Part shown: piece by piece, positions 31,905 through 44,143 of the stretch
How the letters are laid out: the number at the start of each line of letters is the position of its first letter
Numbering within the stretch: position 1 is the first letter of the stretch
DNA from: Austropuccinia psidii
Lineage: Eukaryota; Basidiomycota; Pucciniomycetes; Pucciniales; Sphaerophragmiaceae
DNA length: 64,000 nucleotides
Assembly: GCA_023105745.1 (NCBI GenBank)
Contig: JALGQZ010000019.1
Coordinates: forward strand, 1,550,001 to 1,614,000
Reading direction: 5' to 3'
Translations under genes and position numbers: made by a program
The notes under the pieces: model-generated
The model's database searches: none
Told to the model about the DNA's origin: nothing
What the model saw: only the letters and a program-made list of their open reading frames with translations

Positions 31905-32600
31905 TGTCACAGCCAAGGAGGCAGGGGCATTACCAATCATCTTCAACAATCATTACCTCAGTGGTACCCTTCAAAACCCAATCAGCAACAATCATTATTT
32001 CATGGATACCCTTCAAAACCCAATCAGCAAGGGGGTTTCATTTTACATTCTCCAAATACAGTTTCAGACCTCAATACAGTTTCATACAGGCAAGACTCAA
32101 ATACAGGATTCACCAAATACAGGCCTTTCATCAATACAGGCGCAAATACCTGTATTGACTGTATAACCTGTATTGGATTCACCAATATAGGATTCAATCC
32201 CACATACAAATTCTTCCAGCATACAGGCCAGTATCTCAACACTCAAACTCCAAGGCTGGTATTTCTCACATATACCAGCCCCTCTTCAGCCGGCTGGGGG
32301 TTTTTCCCCCAGTTAATTAAAATATTGTATTTATTAATTAATATTATTTTATTTCTCATTTAAGAAATATTATTTTATCATTTATTAAGTTGAAACAGTG
32401 GTACAGGTTTATTTGTGGTTGGCTCTTTATTATTGCTTTTGTTTTCCTCTCATATCTTTTAACTCTTATTATTTTATTACTAGGAAATTATTATCTTATT
32501 TCATTACTCTTATCATTTGAGTATCTCATTTTGAGCCCTCCATAAGTAAGTCTGTTCACTGAGTGCCAGGCCCTCTACACTTAGAAGAGCCCCTGTGACA
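31905..32600 (+). repeat. 3' LTR of element A
   Basis: 696 bp, the same ends as the 5' LTR. It has an extra 16 bp in the CAATACAGG region near 32100. GTTAATTAAAATA is kept at 32312-32324. Scattered substitutions from the 5' copy include TTGGATTT to TTGTATTT. Confidence 0.93.
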
Positions 32601-32605
32601 GGCTC
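32601..32605. repeat. Target duplication of element A, right copy
   Basis: GGCTC, identical to 23447-23451. Confidence 0.9.
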
Positions 32606-34033
32606 TTTGGCATAATTCTGGACTCCACAGGGGTCCTAGTCTGGATTTCACAAATGATAGTTCTATTAATTATTTCCTCCATTTATAAATGTAGTTTTCA
32701 GGTCAACAGGGTTCTACAAATCTTCATTTTATAGCATTTTCTAGTTCACTTCCACATTTACTCAATATTTTCATGTTAATAAACGAGTCTTACATATCTG
32801 GGTGTAAGGAAGATAGTCTTTCTTTCTGCTTGAGGAATCAAGTGAGTAGTTTTTCTTTTTCAGAATTAAAGATGGCATTTAAAAAGGAATTCTTGGTTTT
32901 AAAATTTTTTATTCTATTGGCCCATTTGGTGCTTCTTTCAGACTTGCAAAAAATCCAAGTATGTCTTCCATTTTACTGACTCCTCTTTTAAAAAGAATTC
33001 TTGGAAGTCCTGGTAAACAAAGAATGCAATTTTTTTACTATTATTTCATTAAGTATGTTAAAGTCTTCTTCTAGCATATCAACTGTTCTAATGAATTCAA
33101 TCTGGTTATATTCTCCTTCACCAAACAATGGTGGTCATGCTTCTAGCTTGGGGATATCTCTTTCAGTAATTGGATTATCTCCTCTCATTTCTCTTGAAAA
33201 AGGGGTCAAACTGTCTTCTAAATAAATTCTTCCTTCATTTAAAGCTGTGAGATTTCTTATAATGTCTGAATAATATTAATAAACATTACTATGAAGTTGA
33301 TTTAATTGTGCCAGTATATCCTCTTTCATCTGCTATTTTCCTTTTTCACTCTTTAGTAATTGTTTAGTAAAACATTTGGCATTATATTCTGTTGGGTCCT
33401 TGATTATCTGGAGGTGGTCCTTCAAATAGATAGTTTATTGTTAATAATGGAATGGTTATATATTTCCTCTTTGTTCTGTGATACAATCTAAAAGTTTTTC
33501 TCTATTCTATCACATGTTTTTAAAATGGACTCAATTCTCACAGTCTTCACTTTACACCACTAAGTGAAGGTTCTCTCATTTCTTCTTAATTCACTGATAG
33601 TTGTTTTAAGTTTTTTTAATTCTTTGTCAAATTTGTTAATTCTTACATCAATATTAGAATGAATATGCCTAATCCCATTCATTACTTTCATGGAAAGATT
33701 CCATTTATCCTTTTGTGCTCTTTGCATGAAAAATCAATAAGGGTTCTTGCAATATTGAACACACTTGCAATGGCTGAAGGCTTTAATTTGGGAATCCTGT
33801 AACCTTGTGGGCAAGGTCTGTCCCAATCGGCTTTTCCTTTCCTCTTTTTTGTCTAGCTGGTACTTTTATGTTTGTTCTGAGCCCCCTTGTTCTTGTATTT
33901 GGGGATTTCTGAATCTTGATTGGAGCTTTTTGATGCTACTGGTCCTTCCTTTCCCAAAGCCTGCATCATCTCCTGCTCTTTTCTTTCCTCTACTGATAAA
34001 ATACTTTGATTACACAATCAATCCTTAATCTTA
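32606..34033 (-). pseudogene. Element D gag region, decayed
   Basis: Continuation of D between A and C. On the minus strand ~33820-33730 encodes a diverged match to C and B (RPCPQGYRIPKLKPSAIASVFNIARTLIDF against [31 protein letters not shown]). The rest, toward 32606, matches the Gag coiled-coil and capsid region (C 47900-48900) with stops. The plus-strand ORFs at 32773, 33001 and 33765 are shadows. Confidence 0.75.
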
Positions 34034-34038
34034 TTTAA
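34034..34038. repeat. Target duplication of element C, left copy
   Basis: TTTAA, repeated at 54858-54862. Confidence 0.85.
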
Positions 34039-35491
34039 TGTGAGCCTTGAGGTATATTTTACATACCCAAGTAGGCCAAAATTATCTTCAATATAAATTT
34101 TGAATTATGCATAACTCATAAGGCATGCATATATCAAACATTCATCATTTTTGATTTCATAAGAGATGAATAACTCTTTATTGAGTAAGTCAATCCATGG
34201 ATTTAAGTCCAGATTTGAATTCTACACAAAACTTCACCTAGGGTAGCTCCATAGAGTGAATAAGCTCAAATTAACTCTTTGAGGTGGTAATATGGAAAAT
34301 ACTTCAATACCACATAAAAGATCTGTGAAAATTTTTGTTTTTCTTAATTTCACACCAAAATAATGGGAATGTGAGAAAGCCCATGTCACATATACACTAA
34401 TAATAGTGTAATGCATGTTTGGGGCACTTAATATCATGGTATTCTTTCATGGACGTTTGGTACACCCATAGTGGATATCTCACTTGAAGCTTAATTTTCT
34501 ATTTTGAAATGAAAAATAGGCAAGGGGGACAAAAGACATCAAAGAGAGCCAGGGTACCCAACTTCTGAGGCCTCAGAGGCGTGGACAGCTCCAAAGCTTG
34601 GATCCATTGCTAATCTTGGCAAAATTAGTAAACTAAAACACTTTGGGAACGTGGTTACCATGTTACAACTACAGTAAATCATAAGAAAATAGCAAATAAC
34701 CTGCTATTTTGACATGCCAAGGAGGTAAAGAGCTACTTAGACTCCTGTAACCATGTCAATTCTTAATGAATTTCCATGGATAAACCCCAAAATAGTAATT
34801 AAAACCCTTTTTGGAAGTTTATCCATTGATTTACCTCATAGTTCAGGACCAATGGAGAACTTTATTATCTATAGTAAAACCAAAATAAATAGGGTTTTAC
34901 TAGTAAAATTAAAAGCTTTACTTACACTCCATCTTTGATTATTCTATGTAAAACACTGAATCTTCAAAAATTCACAATAATTACAACCTGTGATTAAATT
35001 GCCAATAACATTGATAACTTTGAGAAATCAATGATTATTTTGGAATAAAAGAATATTTACAGGTGTTACTCCTTTTATTCTTGACCATTTTGGGGTTGGT
35101 AGTCATGTAAAAAGCATTAATTAAGTAATTATGATAGTTTTACGTGACAACAGATGATGCAATCAATAATCCAAAAGGTTTTATTGTTTTCTCACTCACT
35201 GGTTTTTCAGTTTTCTCCATGGCACACCTCTTTGAGCTTTTGTTGACTTAAAAGAGGCCTCCTCTTGCTGTTTTTTCCACATCATCATATTATTATCCAT
35301 TTATATCATAGTTACCAACAATTAAGTATTAGTTATAGCTATTCTTAAGTGTTTTAATTCTTTCAGAATCAATCAGATAGACGTGAAATCATATAATCCA
35401 ACTATATATCGTTGCAATTCAGTTATAAATACATTTTGATCCTTTAAATCCACAATTCTACCTCAAATCTCTCTATCTTCTCTTTCAATAA
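34039..35491 (+). repeat. 5' LTR of element C, first part
   Basis: Starts TGTGAGCCTTGAGGTATATTTTACATACCC as in the C 3' LTR. It lacks roughly 95 bp present in the 3' LTR at ~53750-53850 (between CTCATAG and TTCAGGACCAATGG). Cut at 35491 by element B. Confidence 0.88.
35487..35491. repeat. Target duplication of element B, left copy
   Basis: AATAA, repeated at 46168-46172. Confidence 0.88.
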
Positions 35492-37517
35492 TGTGAGCCT
35501 TTGAGATATGACCACATACCCAATAAGGTCACAAAAAAGATTAAGAATAATTATACCTTTAATATAATTATATTAAAACTACTTAGGATAATTATACATT
35601 AAAAATAATTACTTAAATATACAAAAAATACCATAAATTGGTACAAAAATTGGTTTAACTTAAAAACCAATGAATCAACATGTAGAATAAATTATACCAT
35701 TGGATTCCTCATGGAAAAATACACATATACCATTTTTATGGCATATCTGTAAAGTCAATATTTAATGAATTATAAGGTATAATACCTTATAAAAACCATA
35801 AAACCCTATTTATCTCAGGACCTAATGAAACAACATGTAAAATAAATTGTACCAGTGGATTCCCCACAAACATCCACACATAAAACAATTAATAAGCTAA
35901 TTTCCAAAGTCAATACTTAAGGAATTATCCTGAATATATGCACTTTTTTGGTCAACGCATATATTCAAGGATCATAGCTAATATCTCCTAAACTATACAT
36001 GATAGAATGATGAACCAAAAATAAAGTTACCACATAATTACTGTAAGAACACAGATATGAACTTTATTTCACAAATTATAAACAAGGTTAAAACCTATGA
36101 TGAAATATTGATAAAAATCAACAGAGCTGTTGACCACTTTGTTGTGAAAGTGGTCCAAACTTAAAAAAAAGTATACAGTTGGATTCTAATAGTTCATTCG
36201 TGAAGAATGATGTAATTTTTATTATTAAATTCAGGGTATAACCCCCTGAAATCAAGGTTTGAAGTTTAAAATATTGAATTTCGACAGAAAAGATGAGTTA
36301 CAAGAAAAATCATCAAAATTAGAGTTTTGATGATGTAATGAAAGGCTCTTGGCAGCATAATGAGGTTATGCTAGGCTATCAGAATTCACTCTCTGAATTG
36401 CTGTAGCGTGTAAATCTTAAAAGTTATTGAAGGTCAAAGTTTGAGCTTAAATTGAGCAGTTATGATCACCTACTGTAACCTTAAATTAAGTTTAACAGTC
36501 ATAAGAGTGATAAAATTGGTTAATAATATTAGTTTATGATTAAAACTAATAAAATCCACGAACTTTGGGGTTCTGCCAAGCCTCTGATGTCATCAAACTT
36601 AGAGTTATAGTGATAACTCTAAATAATGGTGTAATAATGATGTAATATGGTTTGATCATGATGTAATCACCCTCAAACCTTAAAATATTGATCAATTCCA
36701 GTGGATATGATCAGTACACGTCTACTAGAAGCCTGTTGGACTCTAGGAGGGAGGTATTTACTATAAATAGAGCTCTTTTTACTCTATTTTCCCCTCAGAC
36801 GCATCAAAAACATTAAATCAATTAAATCAAAAGGTAATTTCTTTATTCTTTATATATAAAAGTATTATATTATTAAAGACCAAAGACCACCTTGCTATAA
36901 TCATCTATTTTGACATGATTAAATCATATATTTAATTGTTTTTGTTAAAAATCTCTCTAAAACTCATTTCCACGTAAAAAATCCAGAATAATTTGTAATT
37001 TTCTTTATTTTTATTGTAAATACAATTTGAAAAGGTTGTATTTATATTTTTTGGCGTAAAATACTTCAAAATTGTTATATTAAGTGTTAAAAGTAGGTTA
37101 TTTTCTCTTATTATAATAATTTCTCTATTATTACTCTCTTAATAATTCTTTAATTAATAAAAATAGTATTTATATTAATTCATAACTTTAATATTAGTAA
37201 TATTATTGTTATTAATTATTTTTTATTAATAAAAAACAATTTTTTACGCCTTTATTATTTGTTGGTAACAATAATAAAGAGCTTTTTAATATATTAATTA
37301 TTTTATATTAATATATTTCTTCATTATATTATATTTTCATAATATAAATTATATTATTATATTTATTTAATAATATAATTATTTTACGCCATAATAATAA
37401 TAATTATTTATTATTATTATATTTTTAATCTTATTTATTCAATTTATAAGGACATTCAGAGTACAATAAGTAATAAATTAGTAATTTTTACTTATTGTTT
37501 CATAGTCAAACCTTACA
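35492..37517 (+). repeat. 5' LTR of element B
   Basis: 2,026 bp, TGTGAGCC...CCTTACA. ACTATAAATAGAGCTC near 36770 looks like a TATA box region and is kept in the 3' LTR and (reverse) in G. No gene inside. Confidence 0.92.
36771..36778 (+). promoter_or_regulatory. Candidate TATA box of element B
   Basis: CTATAAATAG in both B LTRs (here and ~45412), followed within 30-40 bp by CTCTATTTTCCCCTC. The position, about two-thirds into the LTR, fits a U3/R boundary. Inferred from sequence only. Confidence 0.45.
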
Positions 37518-37519
37518 TT

Positions 37520-37535
37520 TGGGGGCCTGGCCGTG
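37520..37535 (+). promoter_or_regulatory. Primer binding site of element B
   Basis: TGGGGGCCTGGCCGTG, 2 nt after the LTR. Its complement would be a tRNA ending in CCA with C as discriminator base and an acceptor 5' strand GGCCTGG. Confidence 0.7.
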
Positions 37536-38011
37536 ATATTTACTTAAAAGACCTTTAAAAAGATTCTATTTGGGTTTATCCAATAATAAATTATATTTAT
37601 AATCATAAAATTATATAATAATTTTATATTTTATTGATTTTAAAAGCTATTGAGGCATTTGGAAAGCAATTGTACTGTCTTACACGTGGTTTCTCACATC
37701 CTTAGACTTGCAAGAACTTTCTTTGAGTGACTCTAGTGATTAAAAGAGATATTTTATAAATTAAAAATAATTTTATTATAATTTAATTTAATAAGAATCA
37801 TATTCATTTTTTATTTTATTCTTTAAAAATAAAAAAAAATATAAAAAATATTAAAAACCAATAGAAAAAGTTATTTTTATTCATTTTTATTCATTTCTTT
37901 ATTTATTTCAATTTTTTAAAGATATAAAGCAATTTCTACGTGGAAAATTGCCATATCTTGCCAAAAATAACACTTCTTATAAAAAGACTTATATTTATTT
38001 GTCTTTTTTAG
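37536..38011 (+). other. Leader of element B ending in a splice-acceptor-like site
   Basis: AT-rich untranslated sequence. GTCTTTTTTAG|TG at its end recurs before gag in C (46879), D (55475 region, minus strand) and G (8177, minus strand). No ATG lies in the first gag exon, so an upstream exon with the start codon is implied but not located. Confidence 0.45.
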
Positions 38012-38932
38012 TGTTTGAAGATAACCCAACAGAAGACAACCAAGCTACTGTTGAGAGGTTGGTGGAAGAAACTTGTCAAAGCTCTCCAACACCAGTTATC
38101 ACCAAAAGAAAGAAAGCTAAGAAATTAGACCTTCCAGGACCCACCATTCAAGACTCTGGAGGTGAGCACCTCTTTTATAATTGCCATAAAAGAATTTTTA
38201 TTCTAAAAATACTTTTATTTTTTCTTATTCTTTAATTATGACTACCAGAAGAGGTTCCCAATACTCCATCCAATCAGATGGAGCTGGACTCAGAGGTAGA
38301 ATTGATCCCTCAAAAGGGAAAAGAAAGGGCAATATCCCCAGTGGAACAGAATCCACACAAAGAAGTGCCTTATCCCAAAGGCAAGTTCCAGAAATGCCCA
38401 TGATATCTGAGCCTGAATTAGAACTAAGTATCAGTAACTCAAACAGGTACAAATCACATTCAGAGGGCTCAAATAGACATCTACATGAGCCAGTACAAGC
38501 AGTATTGCACAGTGTACAAGGACAAAGATTGGGAAATGTTGCCTCAAATACACCAAGGAGTGATGAACTCCTGGCACATCCTGAAAAAGTTCCTCAAAGA
38601 GGAGGAGATAGTGAAATACTCCAATGGATGGAATCCACTGTCATCCAAACCTCAAATCAAAAAAAATCAAGGACTACCATGCCAAAAAGAGGGAGGCAAC
38701 CAAGGAAGAAGCCCCAGTACCTTCTACCAGCAAGCCCCAAGCCAACCCACTTCCCCAAGAAGGGAAGAAGAACAAGAAAAAGCATTGGAGGAAACCATAT
38801 TCCCCAAGCTACAGAATCCCAAGAATCCAAAAGGATGCCATGGACAATGTTTTCAACATGGCCAGAACCTTGATGGAATTCAAGGACAAGGAAGAGCAAA
38901 GAATGAGACAACTTCATTTCCCAAAGAAATAA
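38012..38932 (+). CDS. Gag N-terminal part of element B, probably spliced, with a frame-breaking extra A
   Basis: Proposed exons 38012-38161 ([20 protein letters not shown]...), 38249-38384 ([18 protein letters not shown]...) and 38466-38932 ([19 protein letters not shown]...). The last is homologous to C and D in this frame (KIYQCQYKSWL, EIYWSQYKIWL), and its end [20 protein letters not shown]...HFPKK, then TAA at 38930, is kept in C, D and G. Introns 38162-38248 (87 nt) and 38385-38465 (81 nt) have GT-AG ends and keep phase. Eight A's at 38659-38666, where seven restore the conserved frame, shift this copy. No domain is recognised; it acts as the N-terminal part of the particle protein. The splice model is inference. 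Confidence 0.5.
38162..38248 (+). other. Candidate gag intron 1 of element B
   Basis: GTGAGC donor and ACTACCAG acceptor, 87 nt. In G the donor is GTGATT and the acceptor is identical. The exon after it reads [10 protein letters not shown]... in B and EEAPNTPSNQ... in G. Confidence 0.45.
38385..38465 (+). other. Candidate gag intron 2 of element B
   Basis: GTTCCA donor (GTACCA in G) and CATTCAGAG acceptor, 81 nt. Removal joins the EEVPNTP exon to the conserved [11 protein letters not shown] frame. An alternative reading (TTRRGSQYS frame, SEPELEL) runs across it unspliced, so this is uncertain. Confidence 0.35.
38917..38926 (+). promoter_or_regulatory. Candidate -1 frameshift site of element B
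   Basis: In the gag frame the bases read CAT TTC CCA AAG AAA TAA. Both T TTC CCA and C CCA AAG fit the X XXY YYZ pattern and a -1 slip enters the pol frame (FPKEITL). The same sequence is present in G (minus strand ~7262-7280), and a related AGTTTTCCAAAGAAATAA in C. Confidence 0.5.
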
Positions 38933-41900
38933 CCTTGTCCAAAGATGTTTTAAATACTTTAACAGAAATTCAAAATAGTATATTACCTCTAAAAGAAATT
39001 AAAGATAGTTTATTATCACTACAAGAAATAAATAACAATTTATCTTCTTTAACAAAAATTGTTGTGCAAAACAAGAAAGAAATTGACAACATTAAGTTTA
39101 TTGTTGAAAATAATAAACCAAAGAATTTAATTGACAATACTCAAAAACTAATACAAGGACAACAAGAATTGTATAAATACATAAAAGATATCAAAGACAA
39201 AACTTTGACAATCAATTATGATGTGAGTATTGACAATCTTACAGAAAAATTAAATAAATTAAGCATTTCTGTAGAAAAATTTGAAGAAAAGACTTCATCA
39301 CACCAAAAATTACTTTTGGACCATGTGGAAAAAAGTGATGAAGCAAGAATGCATCTAAAAGATGATATTCAAAGTCAAATAAGACTTATTACTGAAAAAA
39401 TGGATAAAATTAATGAGGCTAATTTAAATATGCCAAAGTTATCAACACCATTTTCTCATATAAGAAGCCCTGTTAAAACAAAAGAGGAATTGTCAAATCC
39501 TTTCATAACAGACTTGAGTCAACAAGATAATAACCAAGTCTTAATGAAGGAAGCACCTCAATTGAAAGAATGGCCAACATTCACAGGAGAAGGTGAATAT
39601 GACCACATGTCATTTATTAAAACAATTGACATGTTACAGGAAGACTATGCCATACCAGATGAATTAATCACCGCAAGATTACATTCATTATTTGAGAAAT
39701 CTGCAAAAAGATGGTATTATGGCATAAGACAAACAAATGGTAAAAATACCTGGTCTTGGTGGAAACAAGAAATAATCACCAAGTGGGCAAATGATGCCTG
39801 GAGGTATAAGATAGAAAATGCATTTGAAAACTCTTTCTTTGACCCAGAGAAAGACAAACCTTCAACTTGGTTCTTGAAACAAGTTGAAAGGCTTAATGCA
39901 CTGTACCCAGAAATGTCACAAAAGATGGTGCACATGAAAATACTTAAAAAATGTGGAGGGGAACTAGAACATGCCCTAGGAAGCAGGTGTATAGAACCAT
40001 GCTCCACAGAAGAGTATATAAATGCACTAGAAGATATAGTGACAAGAACAAAAATTGGCAGGACTTGGAAAAAATTGGACATTAAAAGCCCAAATAAACC
40101 ATTTATCAAAAAAGATAAATCAAAAGAATCCTTTAAGCCCAATACATCCAACAATAATGAGCAAAGAAAATGCCATAAATGTGAAGGTATTGGACACTTA
40201 GCCAATAATTGCCTTAAAAAAGCAAAGATTAATGAAATTGTGGAAACAGAAAGCCACAATGACAAAGAAGAGGAATCTGACTCTGAAAAAGAGACAGAAG
40301 AGTCAGAAAGCTCTGAAAGTGATGAAATCAATATAATTAATGCACAAATTAATAATATTGATATAATTTATGAATTACTGGATGTTAATTCAAACTTGCC
40401 ACAAGTTGGAACATCTGACACAAACCTGACAAACATACAAGATGCCAAGATGTATAGAACCAAACCTGCAAGAGGAATGGGATATACAGTTGGAAAATCA
40501 AGTATAAGTATTGTTATGGTTGATAACCAAGAAGGAAAAGTTAACTTGGATACAGGAGCATATTGCACTTGTGTTGGCAAAAGTTATTTAAGAACCATTG
40601 TCCCAAACTGGCAAGAAAAACTTATGCCAATACTAGGTGTCAAATTTAGTAGTGCAAGTGAGAGCATGAAGCCCCTTGGAATAATTGATTTAACACTAAT
40701 TTTTCCTCATCCCTCACAATGTGTCAGAATTAAAGTAGAGTTTGTAGTAATGGAAAACTGTACTAGTAATCATTTCATACTTGGGAATGACTACTTATCA
40801 ATCTATGGTATAGATATCTCCAACCAAAAAGATAGATATTTTACCATAGGAGATAACAAAAGACAAAAGTTTGGCTTCTTAAATAACAAAAAACAAATCA
40901 CAGTTATTAAGAAGGAAGAAAAAATTCCAGAAAAGGAACTTTTTATATCTGAACAACTTAAAGAGGCAGAATTCAATCAAGAATTAACAGAAAAAATGAA
41001 AGAAAAATTGATTGACCTCTTATTTAAGTATAAAAATGCCTTTGCAACTGACAAAGAGCCACTAGGTGCCATAATTGGACATGAAGTGGATATAATTCTT
41101 AATGTAGAACAGCCTTACCCACCTTTATTAAGAAGACCTGCTTATCCAGACAGTCCAAGAGCTAGAGAAGCCTTAGAGGTGCACATTAAAGAATTAATGG
41201 ACCTTGGAGTATTAAGAAAGGTTGGACATAATGAACAAGTAGAAGTTACTATACCTGTCATTATAACTTGGCATAATGGAAAATCAAGGATGGTAGGAGA
41301 CTTCAGAGCCCTGAATACCTATACCATTCCAGACAGATATCCAATACCCAGAATCCATGAGACATTGACCCAATTGTCACAAGCTAAGTTCATCACAGCT
41401 ATGGATGCTCTTAAGGGTTTTCATCAAAATGTCTTAACAGACAATGCCAAGAAACTACTAAGAATAATAGTCCATTGTGGAATTTTTGAATACTTAAGAA
41501 TGCCATTTAGGATAAAAAATGCACCTTCCCATTATCAAAGAATGATGAATACCATATTTCCTGAAGAATTATCAGAAGGATGGTTAATTATCTATTATGA
41601 TGATATTATAGTTTGCTCAGAAACTTGGGAAAATCACCTTACAAGACTAGAAAGGGTACTACAGAAAATATTCCAAGTGAATATGAAAATTTCCTTGAAA
41701 AAGTGTCATTTTGCATATAGTGAATTAAAACCACTAGGACATGTGGTATCTGGACTTAGTCTAGGCATAGACAAAAATAAAGTAGCAGCAGTACTACTTA
41801 AACCAATGCCTCAAACCAAAAAAGAAATGCAATCATTTCTAGGATTTGCTGGTTACTATAGACAGCATATAAAGGACTTTGCAAAGATTGCTAAATCCTT

Positions 41901-44037
41901 GTATAAGCTATGTGACCAACAAACAGTCTATGAGATGACAGAAGAAAGAGTCAAGGCATATGAAGAATTGAAAAATTACTTAACAAATGCCCCATTTCTT
42001 CTAATGCCAGATTGGAAACTACCCTTCAAACTGTACATTGATGCTTGTGGAGAAGGACTAGGTGCTGCACTTCACCAAACACAAATTATCAATGATAAAC
42101 CAGTGTAAGGACCAATTTGTTTCATTTCAAGGCAAATAAAGCCAACAGAAGCAAGGTATGGAGCAAGCCAAATGGAATGCTTATGCCTAGTGTGGGCTTT
42201 TGAAAAACTGCATTATTATTTGGATGGCACATTATTTGATGTAATCACAGACTGTAATGCTGTGAAATCACTATTAAATATGAAGACTCCAAATAGACAT
42301 ATGCTGAGATGGCAAATTGCTATCCAGGAATATAGAGGAAATATGACTATTGTTCATAAATCTGGAAATATTCACAAAAATGCAGATGGTCTCAGCAGAT
42401 GGGCTCTAGCAAATACCCCTGACAATCCAGCATGGGTACCACAAGAAGAGCACCATATAGAAGGAATATGTGTTACAGACATTGGCACAGAATTCTTTAA
42501 CCAAGTTAAAGAAAGCTATAAGACAGACAAAAATTGCCATATCTTAAGCCAGCTTCTAATGAAAGACTGCAAAGATCCATCACTTTCATCAAAACTAGAT
42601 GAAATATGGAAAAAGGCATATGATGAAGGAAGATTTCACCTCCTTGATGGAATCCTTTACCATAGAACAAAACACACATGTGTTATGGCATTAACAGACA
42701 GAACACTAATTAACACTATTTTACATGAGTTTCATGATAGTGTTGCATCTGGACATCTCTCAGAAGATAGGACACTAGAGAGGGTGAAAACCTGCTCTTG
42801 GTGGCCAAATTGGAAGAAAGATGTTGCAGAGTACTGCCAAACCTGTGACAGATGTCAAAAAGCCAACAGAGCCACAGGAAAGAAGTTTGGAATGATGATC
42901 CAAATCCAAGAACCAAAATCCCCATGGGAAATAGTTCATATGGATTGGGTAACAGCCTTACCTCCAGGAGGAGACAGGAGTTATAATGCATGCCTAGTGT
43001 TAGTTGACAGGTACAGTAAAACTCCCATGTTCTTACCATGTCATAAAGATGACACAGCTATGGATACAGCCATAATGATATGGAATAAAGTCATTAGCCA
43101 CACAGGCTTATTCCAAAATACTATAAGTGACAGAGACCCAAAGTTCACTTCAGCATTATGGACAAATCTCCATAACTTGTTTAGGACAAACTTATCATTC
43201 TCAACAGCTTATCATTCTCAAACTGATGGTTTAGCAGAAAGAATGATACAGACCCTAGAGGATATGATCAGAAAATTCTGTGCTTATGGGCTAGAATTCA
43301 AAGATTCTGATGGTTTTACCCATGATTGGTGTACACTAATACCAGCACTTGAACTGGCATATAAGACATCAATCCATTCTTCTACTGGCAAAACACCAGC
43401 AATGCTAGAGAAAGGTTGGAATCCAAGACTTCCTTATGATACCCTCAAAAAGGACTTAGTGGATATACATCCAACAGCAAGCAGCTTTAAGATAATGCTT
43501 GACAAGGCAAGACACCATGCAAACAGATGTATGCAAGACTCTTTTAAATATGCAAAAGAAAGATGGGATAAAAGTCATAAGCCACCTGATTTCAAAATAG
43601 GAGACTTGGTCTTAGTATCAACCCTTAATTTCAATAACATAAAAGGCCCAAAGAAATTGAAAGATTCCTTTGCAGGACCATTTATGATAAAAGCACTTCA
43701 TGGACCCAATGCTGTGCAATTAGAACTCACAGGTGAACTAATGAACAAACACCCAACTTTCCCTGTAAGTCTGATAAAACCTTACAGTTCAAGTGACAAG
43801 GAGTTATTTCCACTAAGCCATAAACCCCCACTTGAGATTCCCCCCTTGGAAGAAGGAGAGGAAAAGAAAATAGTAAAAGTCCTTAAAGAAAGAAGGACAA
43901 GAAACAAAAAAGAAAGGGAATACCTTGTAAGGTATAGAAATTCAACTCAAGAAGATGAATGGCTACTTGAGAAAGATATAACAAATGCTGATAAACTACT
44001 AAGAAGGTTCAGACATGAAAGAAAACCTGAAAAATAA
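38926..44037 (+). pseudogene. Gag capsid-Pol polyprotein of element B, one in-frame stop
   Basis: One frame from the slip site to 44037, cut by TAA at 42106-42108 within RNase H. In order: coiled-coil rich segment (~38930-39450); capsid-type domain ([23 protein letters not shown], ~39560-40060); zinc knuckle [14 protein letters not shown] (~40170); acidic spacer; aspartic protease (DTG at 40549-40557); RT with PFRIKNAPS (41503) and YYDD (41593-41604); RNase H ([15 protein letters not shown], ~42040); integrase HHCC (~42720-42860) and DDE core ([29 protein letters not shown]); and a chromo-like C-terminus ([21 protein letters not shown]). YYDD replaces the YIDD of C, and PFR replaces PFG. With the stop, activity is doubtful. 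The open frame also extends upstream to 38485, but that stretch is mostly out of the conserved gag frame. Confidence 0.85.
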
Positions 44038-44143
44038 AAAAGTTAAGCATTATTGAGCTTCAAGACTAACAAAGTCTATTGAAGAGGTAGGACAGTGGAT
44101 GATACCCTAATCACACATATCAGATTGTGGTACAATCTTTTTT

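Larger units (their letters stand above)
23452..32600 (+). mobile_element. Chromodomain Ty3/gypsy element A, nearly intact
   Basis: A 9.15-kb element with LTRs 23452-24131 and 31905-32600, a perfect GGCTC target duplication, gag, pol with a C-terminal chromodomain and a polypurine tract. The LTRs differ by roughly a dozen substitutions and a 16-bp length difference by eye, so insertion is fairly recent. It sits in the gag zinc-knuckle region of D. Gag resembles, from memory, proteins abundant in Austropuccinia psidii. Confidence 0.93.

Noticed and set aside
38485..38916. Treating the long frame from 38485 as a true 1,207-residue protein
   Set aside because: After the A-run at 38659 the frame no longer matches the gag sequence conserved in C, D and G; that match is in another frame.
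39717..40331. Minus-strand 204-codon frame in element B
   Set aside because: Lies opposite the well-supported gag-pol frame and is Ser/Leu-rich, as expected for the complement of Lys/Glu-rich coding sequence.
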